A stretch of DNA of 64,000 nucleotides. Origin: Gottfriedia endophytica. Lineage in GTDB: Bacteria; Bacillota; Bacilli; Bacillales; Bacillaceae_G. The notes beneath the pieces were generated by a model. The model saw nothing but the letters and a program-made list of their open reading frames with translations, ran no database searches and was not told the DNA's origin. Position numbers and translations under genes: made by a program. Position 1 is the stretch's first letter. The number at the start of each line of letters is the position of its first letter. Positions 62,055-64,000 of this stretch are shown here, in pieces. Where the stretch lies: positions 248,001 through 312,000 of the forward strand of contig NZ_JAGIYQ010000005.1 of assembly GCF_017814275.1 (NCBI RefSeq), written 5' to 3'.

Positions 62055-62201
62055 CAAAAAAAAGCAGAAAAACCTTCCCCCAGGTTTTTCTGCTTCTCTT
62101 TTTAAAATTGACTAATACCATTAAGTGAGCCAGAATTAAGGTAATCCATGCATTGCTATATGAAAACATTCCCATACCAGTCAATTCTACTCCAGCAGCT
62201 G
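62055..62201 (-). pseudogene. Duplicated 3' fragment of pssA with its terminator
   Basis: Matches 57637-57800: the terminator block cttcccccaggtttttctgc, then aaggtaatccatgcattgct, tatatgaaaacattcccata and ccagcagctgg, in the same orientation, with small indels. The fragment codes only for the last ~40 residues of the enzyme and is broken. It gives a direct repeat flanking the second germination operon. Confidence 0.85.
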
Positions 62202-62208
62202 GTTATAT

Positions 62209-62472
62209 TTATTTAGAGATGGTATCATTTTTTTTAGGAAATAATACTGTTAATATCATTCCGACAGCAATACCTGCAAAAGCTATCAAAGTGCAAATTC
62301 CCACCCCCATGCCTTCCCAGCCACCTATTCCAAAAATGCTATACAATAAAACAATGAAGCATATTGCAGAAATCGATAAAGAAACTATGCGAAAAGTTTT
62401 TTTACTGGCAAGAATATTTAAAAGATAAATAAAAAGCGCGATTATTACTATAATAACGATAATAAACAGCAT
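62209..62472 (-). CDS. Small membrane protein, 87 aa
   Basis: Three hydrophobic segments (about 2-20, 30-47 and 58-78) with GIGGWEGMGVG in a loop and a basic C-terminus. It resembles the YesK-like group in layout, but this is not certain. ATG follows aagggggtaatta. The stop lies eight bases from the duplicated pssA fragment, so the 3' part of its transcription unit has been rearranged. Confidence 0.7.
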   Translation of the reverse strand: MLFIIVIIVIIALFIYLLNILASKKTFRIVSLSISAICFIVLLYSIFGIGGWEGMGVGICTLIAFAGIAVGMILTVLFPKKNDTISK

Positions 62473-62609
62473 TTAATTACCCCCTTAAAAAAATATAACT
62501 CTTACTATTTATTCTTTTTGTTTTTAAAACAGTCCTTTGTCTTGTTAAAAAAATTACTGTTCACATCAATCTCATTTTCCATTGTTATTACCTTAGTATT
62601 TATGACAAA

Positions 62610-62645
62610 AAAACAGAAAAACCGATACTCTGGCTTCTCTGCTTC
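62610..62645 (-). terminator. Recurrent-type terminator hairpin
   Basis: aacagaaaaacc and ggcttctctgctt pair imperfectly, followed by ttttttt on the minus strand. It terminates whatever came from the ParM-like side. Confidence 0.75.
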
Positions 62646-62689
62646 TCACTGGTAATCAAACTTTATAATATTCTTCATATCCAACAACT

Positions 62690-62842
62690 CTACTTCGCAA
62701 CCTTTTCCTTCTCCGCACTGAAAAAACTCTTCATCGCATAAAAGACATCGGATTTTTGTTTTAAAATATAATAGCGAAATTTCTCGTCATTTATGTTTTT
62801 ATAGGCGGACATTAGTGTACTGTGCCTATTGTATTGGTACAC
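62690..62842 (-). pseudogene. Coding-like remnant, up to 50 aa
   Basis: From a GTG at 62842 the frame reads [20 protein letters not shown] then [20 protein letters not shown] to [10 protein letters not shown]. Composition and periodicity look like a real protein C-terminus. There is no Shine-Dalgarno and a stop lies one codon before the GTG, so it is likely the 3' remnant of a broken gene next to the ParM-like locus. Family not recognised. Confidence 0.4.
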
Positions 62843-62919
62843 CTGTTAATGATATAACCAATAAGGAATTTAGTAACAATGCCTATAATATAAATGGATT
62901 CCAATGATTTTCACTCTTT

Positions 62920-63264
62920 TTAAATTATACCAAACAGACTTTCATCACCGAACTTTTCATCCAAATTGACTTGATATTCAATTTTCACTTCATTAGGTAA
63001 TGTATTGAGCTTAATTTTATTTCCTTCGTTTTTATGTTGAGATTCTTTAAAGATTATATTTTCTCGCTGTTCAATTTCATGTTCTTCTATTGTTGCTTCT
63101 TTTTTATTATTATAATATGTTTCATAATCATTTTGTAAAAGCCTTTTTAAGTGTGCACTCATATTCGTAAATGTACATAGATAATCATATAACTTTTTTT
63201 GATACGGATCTTCTAAATTTAGAGCGCAAGCTGGACGTACAATGATTTTTGATTTACTTACCAT
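62920..63264 (-). CDS. Putative ParR-like partner of the ParM-like protein
   Basis: A 114-residue basic/acidic protein. N-terminal half (KSKIIVRPACALNLEDPYQKKLYDYL) may be DNA-binding; middle and end are highly charged. It overlaps the ParM-like gene by about 11 bp, with ATG at 63264 after gagaaggt. By gene order it corresponds to the adaptor (ParR/AlfB/Alp7R type) that binds the centromere of plasmid segregation systems. Sequence homology to a ParR family is not visible, so the call is based on position. Confidence 0.55.
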   Translation of the reverse strand: MVSKSKIIVRPACALNLEDPYQKKLYDYLCTFTNMSAHLKRLLQNDYETYYNNKKEATIEEHEIEQRENIIFKESQHKNEGNKIKLNTLPNEVKIEYQVNLDEKFGDESLFGII

Positions 63265-64000
63265 ATACCTTCTCACCTACTTCGTACATTCCCCAAGCAT
63301 TCGCAAATTCAGGATGAGCAATAAGTGTTTTACCTTTTTCATCCGTAAATCCAGGGCGAACAATATCAGCATTAATATAATACTTTTTCAGAATCGATAT
63401 AATATCTTTTGTGCATCCGCCCCCAACAATGACATTATCGTTTTTATTCCACTTTTTAGACATATTAGAATAGATACCTCTTGCTAATGATTCAAGGTTA
63501 GCATCTTCATCGTCTAGCCGTGTTTCAGTTCCAAAGTTTAAAGTGGTTGATTGATCTTTAAGACAAACTCCATCTTTAAAAGTTAAACAGTTAACTGTAC
63601 CACTACCTATATCAATATAACGAACTATCCCTTTCTTAATTGGATTGATAAAGAATAGTCCTGCTCCCTCTGCTAAAACTGAAACATTCTCTATAGTAAA
63701 CGTTTTTGCTATTGGTCCATCTCCATAATCTACAGTTACTAAATGGGTACCTTTTAATGAACTTATAATTTCTTCTTTCTCCAAAGAATGAAACTTGTAA
63801 GGTTGGGCTACTACAATATTTAATCTATCGCTCTTTGCATAACGATAAACAGCTAACAAGACTCTTACTTTACCTTCATCATGATTCTTTGTGTTACCAT
63901 AAACTCTTCCACTTCCATATTCTCCTTCCATGTCAGCGATATTTCCAGCTACTCCATAAAGGATATCTCCCTGCATTGTTTCTATCCTAAATCTCATATC
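63254..64000 (-). CDS. ParM/StbA-like actin-type ATPase, partial
   Basis: The C-terminal ~248 residues of an actin-like ATPase; the start is beyond the right edge. The phosphate-2 motif VRYIDIGSGTVNCLTF (IDIGSGTxN) and the adenosine motif VIVGGGCTKDI are clear. ANAWGMYEVGEKV is the usual end in Bacillus ParM-like proteins. Such proteins polymerise to push plasmid copies apart. Its presence next to remnants suggests an integrated plasmid or ICE-like segment. Confidence 0.8.
   Translation of the reverse strand, partial: DMRFRIETMQGDILYGVAGNIADMEGEYGSGRVYGNTKNHDEGKVRVLLAVYRYAKSDRLNIVVAQPYKFHSLEKEEIISSLKGTHLVTVDYGDGPIAKTFTIENVSVLAEGAGLFFINPIKKGIVRYIDIGSGTVNCLTFKDGVCLKDQSTTLNFGTETRLDDEDANLESLARGIYSNMSKKWNKNDNVIVGGGCTKDIISILKKYYINADIVRPGFTDEKGKTLIAHPEFANAWGMYEVGEKVYGK

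Overview
The window is chromosomal DNA from a low-GC, endospore-forming member of the Bacillaceae. The evidence is two GerA-type spore germination operons, an SspL-like small acid-soluble spore protein, a sporulation-kinase-like histidine kinase, a YeeI-type YebC protein, Bce-type ABC machinery, an FMN riboswitch upstream of ribD, and strong Shine-Dalgarno sequences with frequent GTG/TTG starts. A genus cannot be fixed from the sequence alone. No rRNA, tRNA, CRISPR array or complete insertion sequence was seen.

Layout. 1-1.3 kb: 5' end of ribD (minus) with its FMN riboswitch and terminator, and a repeat element sitting in the leader. 1.3-13 kb: two tandem paralogous membrane proteins, an Ada-AlkA DNA repair protein, small enzymes, a TetR/MFS divergent pair with a double operator, an ArsB/NhaD transporter, a lone bioB under a BirA operator, and a GNAT plus kinase-like pair. 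13-20.5 kb: PAS histidine kinase, DinB protein, a three-unit 125-bp tandem repeat, a hexapeptide acyltransferase, yeeI, and an orphan pair of Opp-like permeases. 20.9-26.4 kb: two-component system plus Bce/Yxd-type ABC transporter with YxeA. 26.7-31 kb: first germination operon (with a 41-aa leader ORF) and sspL. 31-36.5 kb: a heme-stress and iron block (hssRS, hrtBA with a recognisable HssR box, FTR1 permease under a Fur box). 37-46 kb: MazG, methyltransferase, acyl-CoA ligase, DUF1003, YvyF-like, MgtC, chemotaxis receptor. 46.6-56.5 kb: secreted protein, MFS/TetR efflux genes, YbjQ, LLM oxidoreductase, and a sedolisin (S53) protease preceded by a c-di-GMP-I type riboswitch. 57-62 kb: DUF1259, pssA, second germination operon flanked by a duplicated pssA 3' end. 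62.6-64 kb: a ParM-like/ParR-like pair that looks like the edge of a plasmid-derived or integrated element.

The most unusual feature is the repeat content. A family of about 220-bp elements (terminal inverted ends plus a GC-rich structured core) occurs nine times, always in the same orientation, and there are at least two core-less derivatives, one of them inverted. A second family of about 125 bp occurs once in the ribD leader, as three tandem units at 15.7-16.0 kb, and as a fragment at 17.35 kb. Degenerate arrays of about 20-22 bp occur in four intergenic regions, and a recurrent terminator hairpin sequence appears nine times. Other notable signals are a hairpin that sits exactly between a Shine-Dalgarno and its ATG (6.74 kb), non-canonical or frame-disrupted starts in two germination genes, and direct repeats of the pssA end flanking the second germination operon.
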